Shown here piece by piece: positions 37,439 through 48,394 of a stretch of 64,000 nt of DNA. How positions within the stretch are numbered: the first letter of the stretch is position 1; every line of letters begins with the position of its first letter. The stretch comes from Ceratotherium simum simum (lineage: Eukaryota; Chordata; Mammalia; Perissodactyla; Rhinocerotidae). The translations under genes were made by a program, and so were the position numbers. The notes below the pieces were generated by a model. The model was given only the letters and a program-made list of their open reading frames with translations. It made no database searches and was not told where the DNA came from. The DNA lies in NCBI RefSeq assembly GCF_000283155.1, contig NW_004454159.1, positions 16,519,673 to 16,583,672 on the forward strand, given 5' to 3'.

Positions 37439-37451
37439 AAAAAGCTTTTAA

Positions 37452-40119
37452 AATGTTAAAAATTTAAGATATGGTCTTGACTTACCGATAAATGAGAAAC
37501 ACCCATAAAGTAAATGTAAATTTATCTTCACATCCACATATATATTAAACAGAGCTACTATATACAAGTTAGAATTAGGGAAATGTGTTATTCACGATTG
37601 ACACATTTCTAGGGACTGTTGACACATACTAAAAACTAAAAACTTTTCTCAGCCTCCAGAAAGTGGCAGTTAGGGAGGAAAAGTATGCATCAGAAGAAGG
37701 GAGGGGTAGGTGAATTGCCTGTGAAATTTAGTCAGCTGCCTAAGGGTCCCTGTTAGGTATATGTGGGGTTATTCTTGCTGAGCCTGATCAAATAGTCCCT
37801 AAAAGGAACAGGGAAGTTTCTTATCAGAAGGTTAGGAGAAAAGGAAATATAAATGTCAGAGTCTTTTCAAATTCAGTACAGTCCTGTGTTTGCAAGGTGT
37901 CCAGGTAGCATTCTATATGCCACCCACAGCTCATGTTTTCTTTCTTTCCTTCTTAAGTAACTTGGCTTAATAGCTACACTAAGCTCCAAAAATGGCGAAA
38001 ATGTTTCTTGTAGCCAAATCTTGTTCTCTCGGAGAAGAGACCACAGGCAGCCTCTAGTTTATGAAAGGGCTATATTTTAAGTATTCCTTGGAATATAAAT
38101 AGTTTAGTACTTGGCATTTATTCTCATAGAAACCATGCTGTGAAAGAGATTCATTCTCCTTGCAAGTTTTTAATAGTGTATTTAGCCTATATTGTTCTGG
38201 AAGCATGGTTTCAATGGCACTATTTTAGTTACAGTTATCTACCACTTTTAACTTTTTTTTGAATATCAATGTTTTCTTTCACATAGCTTCAGAGGTATAC
38301 TGTGATATAAAGTTGATAGTATCTGAAATTATTTTTCCCATCCTGCTATTGGACTGCCATTGCCAAGGAAGATGATCACAAGAACAAGAAGTGAATATAT
38401 CTATATCTATGCCTATGCTTGTATCTACTTATCTAGATATTCAGAATCTCAACTCAAGACTCCAGAAACACAAATGTGCTCAAGCCCACATCCCACCCCA
38501 CTTTTTTCCTGCTCTTCCTTAGCAATGACAGTCTAGGAGCAGAACAGGAAAGATACTCCCAGAGGCTATAAACTTCGTACTTCACTGTAGCTTTACAATC
38601 ACGTGAAAGAAAATAACTTAATCATCTTGTTCAGAGGTCTCATCAAGCTGGAAGCAAGATTAAGTGCAACACGGTATTTTAGTAGACCTACGTAGCATGT
38701 AAAAATATCCTGAATTACTGATTGACATTTAACAATCTGATAGATCTCATACAAATCTGGATGTCTGTCTTCTCTTAATAAATTGGAAGATTGGCAAAAC
38801 CAGGCCCATGTTTTGAATGCTCTTTAGTAGTTGGATGGCCATTTAACCATTACCAAATGGCTGTTGTGCTTTTCCACGGTGGTGCCCCTCCTCAGGTTGC
38901 CACCCTCTCCACTGTTTCTCCTCATCCTACAGCAGCCAGTGTTCCTTGTATTTATATGAACAGACTTCTCTCTGGATGCATTTGATTTGCCAACCCAATT
39001 CCATCTTTTCTGAATCTGGAAACAAGCGGTAGATCCTCTGAAAGACAAAGTGGGAAACTGAGAAATCTGTCCTCCCATTCATAGGCATAGGCCATTCCAT
39101 AAACCAGGAGTGTGTATACTTGGAATATCTCACACTGCCTAACAGTAGATCTGCAGGAAAACTTCATAACAACTTTGCCTATTTATCAGGCTTATAAGCA
39201 AATGGGAAAAACACTTTAGAAACTAACACACTATACTCCTGCTTATTTTACCAATAAGGACGAAGATAATTGAAAAACATTTTTCCTGTATATCTGACAT
39301 TCTGATTTGTATACTTTGATCTACTTTCTCTTTTTATCTACACTCTAAAAAGTTTTTTTTTATCTTTTGAAAATGAAAGAAAATATGTAAATGGTTATAT
39401 CAAACCCCAAAGTATGGTTTAAAGTAGCTTTAGGCTCCCGTGATGTCCATCACACCTCCCAAGCCAACCCTTTAAGCAATAAAAGTGTGTTTGCCAGGCA
39501 AACACAGATGCTAAAGCAGCCTTCTGCTTCCCAATCTTCAAATCAGATTAGCATTCTAAGACTCACATGTAGAAATTCTAGAGCCTCCCCTTAAATGCTA
39601 TTCAAACAATCCAAATGAAAAGTAAATTCTCCTACCAGTTCAACAAGTTCTCCTCCTGTAAGGCAAGCACTACTAACGTACTCTTTCTACCCTTCTTTTA
39701 GTTTTGTTTTGTTGTTGTTGTTGCTGTTTTATTAGAAGCAGGACCAAGAAATTACCAGTACAACAACTCAGAGGCAATAAAGTTACAGTTTCTATCTATA
39801 GCTGATATAATACTCCCTATAAACTTTCACCAGCTAGGTACTAGGGAAAAACAAATTGAATCCAAGGTGGATTTTTAGGCTAAATTCCCTAATTCGAACA
39901 TTCTCTTCTGATATCTCATACTATTGAGTAAAAGGTCAATCTTTTAGCTCTTATGCCCTTGCCCTTGGCTTCCCCAAGATGTTTCCTGAGTGTTCTCATG
40001 TCTGTGAGGTAAAGGTACCTCCCATGTGTGTTCTCAAACTGGAGACACTGAAATATGACTAGCCCTTTACCCAGGGGACTATTGTCATCTGCTACTGTGT
40101 GATTCTTCTCATAGGTTCT
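37452..40119. other. Long stretch without a recognised feature
   Basis: Unique-looking sequence. Overlapping short frames at 38791-39167 on both strands show no domain or splice support. A small (GTT)n tract lies at about 39703-39730. Confidence 0.5.
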
Positions 40120-40435
40120 GATTTATTCATTGAATAGATATTCACTAAGTGCATACAACACATCAGACACTTCTGTAGGCACTGGTATGAAGTAGTAAAT
40201 AAAACCAGAAATCCTAGCTTTCAAAGAGTGTACATTCTAGCCAAACAATCAACAAATGAATAAAACAGTTCATTTAATTATTGTAAGTCCAATAGGGGAA
40301 TACAAAGTAGAGAAGGGGATGGGGGAGGATGCTGTTATTAAAAAGTCATCAGGATCCTCACTGAGCAAGTGACATTAACGATATGAGGCAGTGAGCCATA
40401 CAATTATATAGAGGAAGGGCAGCAAGCAAGGTGCA
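40120..40435 (+). repeat. Ancient interspersed repeat, same type as 21540-21716
   Basis: The order 'tattcattgaatagatattc', 'gcatacaacacatcagac', 'gtaggcactggtatgaagta', 'gagtgtacattctagcca', 'aatcaacaaatgaat' continues into 'gtgacattaacgatatga'. This longer copy shares the motif set of the repeat next to the ERVL. Family not named. Confidence 0.55.
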
Positions 40436-40737
40436 CAGGCCACCTCTGATCCATTGCCTATTTTTGTACATTCTTGAGCTAAGAATGGGTTTTACATCTT
40501 GCAATTATTGAAAAAAATCAAAATATTTTGTGCCCACATAAAAATTATATAAGAATTCTGAATTCAGTGTCTATAAATAAAGTTTTCTTGAAACACAGTC
40601 ATGTCCCTTTGTTTGTGTATTGTCTATGGCTGCTTTCACACAGCAAAGTTGAGTAATTGCAACAGAGATCTGGTCTGCAAAGTAGAGAATTTTTGCTATT
40701 TGGCCCTTTACAGAAAAAGCTTGCTGACCACTAATCT
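40436..40737 (+). mobile_element. MER1A-like hAT-Charlie DNA transposon
   Basis: The blocks 'gcctatttttgtaca', 'gagctaagaatgggttttac', 'attgaaaaaaatcaaaatat', 'attgtctatggctgctttca', 'gttgagtaattgcaacagag' and 'cctttacagaaaaagcttgc' follow the longer MER1 form with its internal segment, which the copy at 25972-26195 lacks. Confidence 0.8.
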
Positions 40738-41469
40738 AGTGCAAGAGTATTTCAGGAGACTTTTTTCATTTTTATGCCATTTTTGAGTACTTATAGACTT
40801 TCAAGTTAGATCTTTATTATAGATTTCATCCTGTGCTATTTACCTGTATTAACCTAATTTAATGCTTTGCCTTGTATTTAAACTTTTCTGATATTAATAT
40901 TATGATCCCCAATTTAGTTTTAGTTGCATTTAACTGGAATGTCTTTGCCCATCCTAACTTTCATCCTTTAATTCAAGCCTCAATGCCCTTCAACCAAAAA
41001 GGCCAGGAACACACATGTATAGTTGAACAAAGTTGGATTTATAACTCATTGCAATGGGGAAGACCACACACCATGAGGAACCATGCAATGTCTCAGTAAT
41101 GGGATTTGGGTTTGTGTCAGGTGATTTGGAAAAAGACTCAAGGAAGTAGGGCTTGGCTAAGGATTAAATCATGTCGTGAAGTAGGGGAAATTTTATAATT
41201 ATATCTTAAAAATGAAACAAGGCTAACCTATAATTGGTAAAGCAGCAGCAGTCACTCATTTTAACTATATTAATCATCGGAGGGGTATATCTGAGCATTA
41301 TTGTGGTTTGGGCAATATTCTCTTTTTTATATGTGTTCAGACACGCCTACACAGTGGTTTTGTTTGTGTTGATCCATTATGGTGACACAGTGACTTTCCG
41401 AGGCTGGTGTTCTTTGAAATTGTTATGTTCAATAGAACAATACGGTAGACTACTTGTGAGAACCAGGCC
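40738..41469. other. Intergenic DNA, possibly eroded LTR or DNA element
   Basis: The 87-codon frame at 41234-41497 is hydrophobic but runs into L1 sequence at its 3' end and has no recognised motif. I do not call it a gene. Confidence 0.4.
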
Positions 41470-43690
41470 AGATTCTCCTAGCAACACTAAGGCCTAGATA
41501 ATATAAAAAATAAGGCAATCAAGAATTCTTTATTCAAACTATTCTTCAAAAATGAAGGAGAAATAAAGATATTTCCAAGTAATCATAGACTGAGAGAATT
41601 CATTCCTAGCAAATCTGCCTTACAAGAAATACTAAAGAAAATCCTTCAGGCAAAAAGGAAATGACATCACACTGCAAGTTAAATCCACATGAAGAAATAA
41701 AGAGTATCAGTAAAGGTGATTATTTAGATAAATATAAGAGAGAGTATGAATATATTTTTCTCTTTTGTCTCGAATAACATAAAAGAAAAGTACTAAGACA
41801 ACTATAAAACTATTTTATAACTTCTATCACATAATATTTAAGGATATAACATATTTGACAATAATAGCACAAAGGTTAAGAGAGGGGAGGGAGCTACATT
41901 GGAGCCAAGTTAAAATATTTTATTAGAATTAAGTTAGCATTAATCTGAAGCAGATTTTAAATTAAGATGTATATTATAATCCCCAAGGAACCATTGAGAA
42001 ACTGACTCCAAAAAAAAAGTGATACTCTAACAAAGATCTGTTTAAAGCAGAATAAAGTGGTAAAGGAGAAACAGTAAATAGTAAAATCATACAAAGGAGT
42101 AAAATCATACAGGATTAAATCAGTTGAATCATGCAGGATTAAAATCATACAAAGCATATGATTACAAATCAACAACATAAGGAAATTCAGGGAATTCATA
42201 AATATTAGAAATTAACATACCTCTAAATAACCCATTATGTTTCTATTGATATGAAATATCTAGAAAAGGCAGCTCTATAGAGATGTAAGTAGAGACGTAA
42301 ACTCTATAGAGATGTAAATTAGTGATTGCTATGAGCTGGGAGTGATAATCAGGATTTACTGCAAAAGAACATCAAGAATCTTTTTAGGTGATAGAAATGT
42401 TGTCAAACTAGATTGTGATGATGATTGCATACCTATGTAAATTTACCAAAGAAATCTCTGGATTTTAAGCTGAAAGTGGGAAAATGTTACAGTATGTAAG
42501 CTGTATAGTATATAACACATCTAAATAAACCATAGTTAAGATAAGAAATCAAAAGGGAAATTAGAGTATTTTTCTCTGAATGAAAAGAAAAAAACAATAT
42601 ACCAAAATCTGTGACTGGCTGCTAAAGCTGCACTTAAAGGAGACTTTATAGCAGTGAACACCTACATTAGAAAAGAAGAAGGTGTGAAATCAATGACAAG
42701 CTTCCAACTAAAGACTAGAAAAAAAGCCAATTAAACTCAAATTAGGAAGATTAAAGAAAAGAATATCAGAGGGAAAAATAATCAATAAAATAGCAAAGAG
42801 AAAAATCAACTAAAACAAAAGCTAGTTCTTTGAAAAGGTCAATAAAATTGATAAACACTTGGCCAGACTGAACAAGAAAAAAAGGAGAATGTTTACCAAT
42901 ATCAGAAATGAGGCATGGCATCAATAGAGATTGTGTAAGTATTAAAAGGATAGTAAAATATTGTGAAAGACATTATGGAAAGTAACTCAAAAAGTTAGAT
43001 GAAATGGACAAAGTCATTGAAAATACATATAAAGCTCATTGAAGATGAAATAGATAACCTGAATAGCTTTATATGTTAAAGAAATTTAATTTGTAATTAA
43101 AAAACCTTCCTACATTAAAAATTCCAAACCAGGTTGCTTCAATGATGAATTCTACTAAACATATAAGGAAGACTTAATACCTATTCTACACAAAAATCTT
43201 TCAAAAAAAATGAAGAGGACAGAATAGTTTCCAACTTATTCTATGAGGCTCTGATACCAACATTAGACAAAGACACTGTAAGAAAATGACAGATCAATAT
43301 CACTCATGAATGTAGATGCAAAAGGTATAAAATATTCAAGAAATTAAGCCATATAAAAGAGATTAAGAATCATGACTAAGTGGAGTTTTTCCAGGAATGT
43401 CAGGCCAATTTAACATCAAAAAAAAAAAAAGAATGTAATTCCCAGTATTTGCTAACTAAAGAGAAAAACCATAGGATCGTCTCAACTGATACACAAAAAG
43501 TATTTGCCAAAATCCAACATCTACTCCAAATTTTGAAAATCTCAGCAAATTAGAAATAGAAGCAAACTTTCACAAAATGATAAAGCACATCTACGAAACA
43601 TCTACAGCTAACATCATAATTAATGGTGAAAGATTGAATGTATTATCAAGTAAAAGGGCTCCTCAATTGCCAAAGCCAGAGCAATTTGAG
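41470..43690 (+). mobile_element. Old LINE-1, pre-ORF2 region to reverse-transcriptase region
   Basis: The sequence runs from the pre-ORF2 block ('tcaaaaatgaaggagaaata', 'gaaaatccttcaggcaaaaa') through endonuclease-end sequence to the reverse-transcriptase region ('tttaatggtgaaagattg' type block at 43617). Stops and indels are dense. At 42236-42519 it is interrupted by the 3' end of another L1 flanked by a TSD, and the ORF2-like sequence resumes directly after it ('gataagaaatcaaaagggaa'). Confidence 0.75.
42236..42519 (+). mobile_element. L1 3'-end fragment nested in the older L1
   Basis: The 284-bp insert has typical L1 3' UTR blocks ('ttctattgatatgaaatatc', 'gattgctatgagctgggagt', 'gaaatgttgtcaaactagat', 'gattgtgatgatgattgcat'). 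The flanks tctaaataacccat (42222-42235) and tctaaataaaccat (42520-42533) differ at one base and form a TSD. Confidence 0.8.
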
Positions 43691-44332
43691 CAAGTACATA
43701 GCATAGTATTGGATGATAACCCAAAGTATAAAATAAATACATGAGTCCATACTGATATAATAAATAATTATATAAATAAATAGCGGATAAGAGACAAATC
43801 TCCTGTAAAGGAGAATTCTGGGTCATTTGTATAGATACTCTCCCCTTAACGAGGTGGAGCACAACTCCCCAGGCTTAAGTGTGGGCTACACTTAGTGACT
43901 TGCTTCTAGAGTACAGTATGGAAAGGAGGAAAAAGAGACTTTTCAGAGCAGAAAATTGAAAAATATTTCCTTAGCCAGGTGATCAAAATTAACATCATCA
44001 ATGATAAGTCATGTTGACAGAAATGTCCCTTTGATATGATAGATTGAGAACCACTTCAACTCTGTGGTTATACTCTGGAAAACCCTTAACCCTAGTCTAA
44101 CCATAAGAAAACCATCAGACAAACCAAATTGAGACATTGGCTAAAATACCTGACCAGTACTCCTCAAAAATGTCACAGTCATCAAAAGCAAGAAAAATTT
44201 GAGGAAATGTTATAGCCCAAAGGAGTCTAAAGAGACATAACAGCAAAATGTAATGTGATATTCTGGATTGGATCCTGGAAAAAGACATTAGGGAAGAACT
44301 AATAAATTTCAAATAAAGTATGGAGTTCAGTT
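43691..44332 (+). mobile_element. L1M-type 3' UTR
   Basis: The blocks 'aacgaggtggagcacaactc', 'gtgggctacacttagtgact', 'tagagtacagtatggaaagg', 'gaccagtactcctcaaaaat' and 'gtgatattctggattggatc' belong to an old L1 3' UTR. The same 3' UTR type recurs at 62883-63452. The frames at 43620-43862 and 44115-44312 are shadows. Confidence 0.65.
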
Positions 44333-44685
44333 AGTAAATAAAAACAAGGAACAAATTACTGATACATGCAACAACATGGATGAATCTTAAAAGCATGCTG
44401 CTAAGTGAAAGAAATCAAACACAAAAGAGTATACACTGCATCATTCCATTTATAAGAAATTCTAGAAAAGTTGTAACTACAGTGACAGAAAGCAGAATAA
44501 TGATTGCCAGCAGCCAGAATGGGAAGAGGGGATTGACTGTAAAAGGGCACCAGGGAATTTTTAGAGTCATGGAAATGTTCTATACATCATGAACCACTAC
44601 CATTGTGGTTACTAGAATGCATACATTTGGCAAAATTGGTGACTTTATATAAGTTAGATCTTAATAGTGCTATTTTTTTTAAACA
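44333..44685 (+). mobile_element. L1 3'-end fragment
   Basis: End of ORF2 and 3' UTR blocks: 'caacatggatgaatcttaaa', 'agagtatacactgcatcatt', 'gattgccagcagccagaatg', 'ggaaatgttctatacatcat', 'gtgactttatataagttaga'. It is separate from the 3' UTR just upstream. Confidence 0.7.
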
Positions 44686-45887
44686 GCCTTTTTATTGTTT
44701 TTCAGGCCTTTAGTATTTAGTCAGGTTCACAGCCCCAGCTAAAAAGATAATACCAACACAGTGTTGTAAGCATGCTGATAGAAATGTGTGGCATATTTTT
44801 CCAATATTGAGGATAGTTGTCTGACACAGTTGTAGGGATAGGCTCTCAGGGAAGTCTTCCCAGAGTCTCTGAAAGGGATTTTACTGTTCCATCTTTTTGT
44901 ATGTTTTATGGGTGGTCAGCTTGTTCCAGAGAGACATTCCATTCTCTTTACATGGAAAACTCAAGGAAACTAAGTTTTTCTGAAGAACATAATAATTTAA
45001 TAGAATAATGAGGTACCTGCTATTTGACATTACCATACATGCCTCAGCCAGATATTAAATTAGTTACAACGTGTCACTATCAGAAATTATAATTCAACTC
45101 AGCTCATGACGTTGTTAAAGGAAGATGGGAGTTTAAGGACTTGGGGAAATACTCTGTACAGGAAGGGGAAACTGCTCTTCCAAGTTCATGTAAACAGAGT
45201 TTGGCTTGCTGTGAAGCTTGTAAGTTTATCACTTTCTCAAATGTGCTATCAGTTCCAAGGATAGTCTTTCTTGGAATATACGTATGTGATTTTTCTTTTT
45301 CCTTTTTTTCTTACTACCTTCAACCACCCTATAGCAGCTGGTTTCAATGAACACTTTGAAAGTCAGCAGATTATTCCCAACTGAAGTGTCCAGCCTTGGC
45401 CTTGGACCCTACTGCCTGGTGCTTTGTGTCGTCTTACTGGTTCTTTCCCATAACAATAAATATATTTGCTTTCCTCACACATATAAAAAAAACTACCTCT
45501 TATTTTTGCCAAAGATACAACCATCCCCCTAGCTCCCCAGGCTCATGTTACTGGAATAACTTTTTAATCCTTTCTCTCCCTTGATCTCATATCCAACATA
45601 TCCCAAGTCTTTCCAAATGCCTTACCCAAATATAAGCTCATATTACCTCATATCCATACTCTTGAGATGACCTTCCTTCTCTTGCCTCCATTCCTTCTGT
45701 TCTAACATACCCTGTACACACTACTATAACACCTTTTAAATATCTTTTCACTGACAGGTCTTTCTATAGAAGAACCTATACTTCCCATTGTCTGCTATAA
45801 AAAATCCAGACTTCAGTGTCCTGTGTTCAGTGCCTTATATCCACTACTCTTCTGGATATTTTCTACAGTTCAAGAAAATGTTTGCTT
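44686..45887. other. Intergenic DNA without recognised features
   Basis: Unique-looking sequence. The frames at 44817-45008, 45141-45350 and 45347-45584 lack splice-site or motif support. Confidence 0.45.
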
Positions 45888-46105
45888 TCCTTGTTAAGAG
45901 TTTACTGTGCACTAATTTTCACATATGGTTTTCACAATAACCTTATAAAATAGATACTACTATCATCTCCATTTTACAGATGAGGAAACCAAGGATCAGT
46001 ACCTTGCCAAAGGTCACTCAGTTTGTAAGTGGTGGAGTTATTACTTTATTCTAGATCACTCTGACTCCAAAGCCTATAGTCTTAACTATTATACTCTACT
46101 GCCTC
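45888..46105 (-). repeat. MIR SINE
   Basis: Reverse-complement MIR with a well-kept core: 'tctccattttacagatgagg', 'aaaccaaggatcagtacctt', 'gccaaaggtcactcagtttg', 'tcttaactattatactctac'. Confidence 0.85.
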
Positions 46106-46924
46106 CACATCAAATACCTACCTTTGGAGGTGTCCTTTCATCCACCTAGACTCTCTCCTCTCCTTCAATCTTATCCAGGTTGGCTTTAATCTAAATAGCC
46201 ACCCAAGTATGCATTCCCTTTCATGGCTCTCGTCTCCGACCTTAGGTACTACATCCGGTTGCTCTTGTTTATACGTGATCTGCAACTCACCTGCAGAAAT
46301 TGCAACTTCCAGATTACATGTGCCTTGTACAGGCTGTATCCCTAGCACCTAGTAAATTGCCTGGTCTATTGAACTTAATCAATAAGTATCTGACAAAAGG
46401 AAAAAACAAAGAATGAAAGTTCCCCATTTTTTAGCAGCCTCTGGGTTCTAGACCTTTAAATCCTTTCAGTGGTTAGTACACTTCTCTGCACACAGTAAAT
46501 ACGCAGTAAAGGTAACTGCTGGCTCACTATGCTCCTTAAACTTTAAATATGCCAGGGCATATAGTTGCTATTTTATTTAGAAAATATCTTGAAGTTATTT
46601 GGGTTCCCTTGGGCTTTTCCTCTTTAGTTCATGAATGTGCAAACGTTAGGCAAGCAATGTGCACTAAAATGTATTCAGAGGCTAGAGCTAGTCTTCCTCA
46701 GACCCAACAAATACAGGATTTTGGCATCTTACACTACATGGAAATGAAATAGAATTTAAAATTGTCAAAAAATAGTTAAACGTATGACCAATGTTAAATC
46801 ATTGTACCTTTATAAGTATCATCCTTTTAAGAGGACATCTTAAAATAAAAGCCTGGATAACAAGAAATAAAGAAAAAACCAACAAAAAAATAAGAAATTT
46901 ATATAGCATTCTACTCTTCCTATA
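46106..46924. other. Intergenic DNA, probable L2 remnant near 46300-46400
   Basis: 'gctgtatccctagcacctag' with 'taaattgcctggtctattga' and 'tcaataagtatctgac' resembles an L2 3' end. The rest is unassigned. Confidence 0.4.
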
Positions 46925-47125
46925 ATGATTTCATCATTTTCCATTTCTACTCTTAAAATAACACAAACCAGGACAGTTATTATTATCCCAATTTTACTTA
47001 CAATGTTATTTAAACACTATGAGATTAAATTATTTTTGCAAAGTGATGAGGCCAATAAGTAATACAACTGGGACCAGGATTCAGGTTTTCTGAATCACAA
47101 TCCAATATTCTGACATATTCTAATG
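46925..47125 (-). repeat. MIR SINE
   Basis: Diverged reverse-complement MIR: 'tattatcccaattttactta', 'gccaataagtaatacaactg', 'ggaccaggattcaggttttc'. Confidence 0.65.
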
Positions 47126-47424
47126 TTGCTGCACTTGCAGCCAATAATTCATTCACAATTGCTTGTTTGGTGATCGGGGGTATATTTGTTAAACAGTGCT
47201 ACCACCTGCTGGTAAGTTTTCCAATAATTCACATTATAGAAAATCCTAAAATGGCAAAAAAGTAAGAATAACCAATACAATTTATTACTACAACTACATT
47301 TATCTACTACATTCTCTAATTGTACTTCCTATGAACTGTCATATCTGCTTAGACCCTCCTTTATAAAGTGGCCAAATGAATCTTCCAAGATTAAATGTTC
47401 AAACATTTTTCTCAAGAACTTATA
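47126..47424. other. Intergenic DNA with CTCF-like motif
   Basis: Flank between a MIR and Tigger2. A CTCF-like motif is present on the minus strand at 47199-47212. Confidence 0.45.
47199..47212 (-). promoter_or_regulatory. Candidate CTCF-binding motif
   Basis: On the minus strand the sequence CCAGCAGGTGGTAG fits the CTCF core CCASYAGRKGGCRS at 13 of 14 positions. Motif presence does not show occupancy, and chance matches occur in genomes. Confidence 0.4.
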
Positions 47425-47699
47425 TAGTCAGGCATCACTTAATGACGGGGATATATTCTGAGAAATGCGTTGGGCAATTTCGTCATTGTGCAAACATCAG
47501 AGTGTACTTACACAAACCTAGATGGTATAGCCTACTACACACATAGGCTATATGGAAAGCCTATTGCTCCTAGGCTACACACCTGTACAGCATGTTACTG
47601 TACTGAATACTGTAAGCAACGGTAACACAATGATAAGTATTTGTGTATCTAAATATACAAAAGGTATAGTAAAAATACAGTATAAAAGATAAAAAATAG

Positions 47700-47979
47700 G
47701 GCCGGCCCCGTGGCTTGGCAGTTAAGTGCGTGCGCTCCGCTGCTGGCGGCCCGGGTTCGGATCCCGGGATCGCACCGACGCACCGCTTCTCCGGCCATGC
47801 TGAGGCCGCGTCCCACGTACAGCAACTGGAAGGATGTGCAGCTATGACAGACAACTATCTACTGNNNNNNNNNNNNNNNNNNNNNNNNNNNNNNNNNNNN
47901 NNNNNNNNNNNNNNNNNNNNNNNNNNNNNNNNNNNNNNNNNNNNNNNNNNNNNNNNNNNNNNNNTTTAAAAAAAAAAAA
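47700..47979 (+). repeat. ERE-type SINE with an assembly gap inside
   Basis: The head 'gccggccccgtggcttggca' and the middle segment 'gcaactggaaggatgtgcag' belong to the long ERE class. A run of 100 N follows, then a short A-rich tail. The 15-bp TSD aaagataaaaaatag is perfect (47685-47699 and 47980-47994), so both ends of the insertion are known although the middle is not. Confidence 0.95.
47865..47964. other. Assembly gap, exactly 100 N
   Basis: Exactly 100 N is a usual placeholder for a gap of unknown length. It falls inside the 3' half of a SINE, where an oligo-A or G-rich tail probably broke the assembly. The frame called across it has no meaning. Confidence 0.98.
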
Positions 47980-48394
47980 AAAGATAAAAAATAGTACACC
48001 TGTATAAGGCACTTATCATGAATGGAGCTTGCAGGATTGCAATTTGCTCTGGGTGAGTCAGTGGTGAGTGAATGTGAAGGTCTAGGACATTACTGCACAC
48101 TATTGTAGACTTTATACACACTGTATACTTAGGCTACACTGCATTTATTAAAAAATCTTTCTTCAATAAATTAACTTTAGCTTACTGTAACATTTTTACT
48201 TTATAAACTTTAATTTTTTTACAGTTTTTGACTCTTGTAATCACACTTAAAACAGAAACACATTGTACAACTGTACAAAAATATTTTCTTTCTTTATATG
48301 CTTATTCTATAAGCCTTTTTCTATTTTCAATTTTATTTTTTTACTTTTTAAAATTTTTTGTTAAAAACTAAGACACACACACATTAGCCTAGGC

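Noticed and set aside
41234..41497. 87-codon hydrophobic plus-strand frame resembling a membrane protein
   Set aside because: No start context or homology, and its 3' end runs into L1 sequence.
47715..47969. Frame running into the N gap
   Set aside because: SINE sequence plus unknown bases, so the translation is meaningless.
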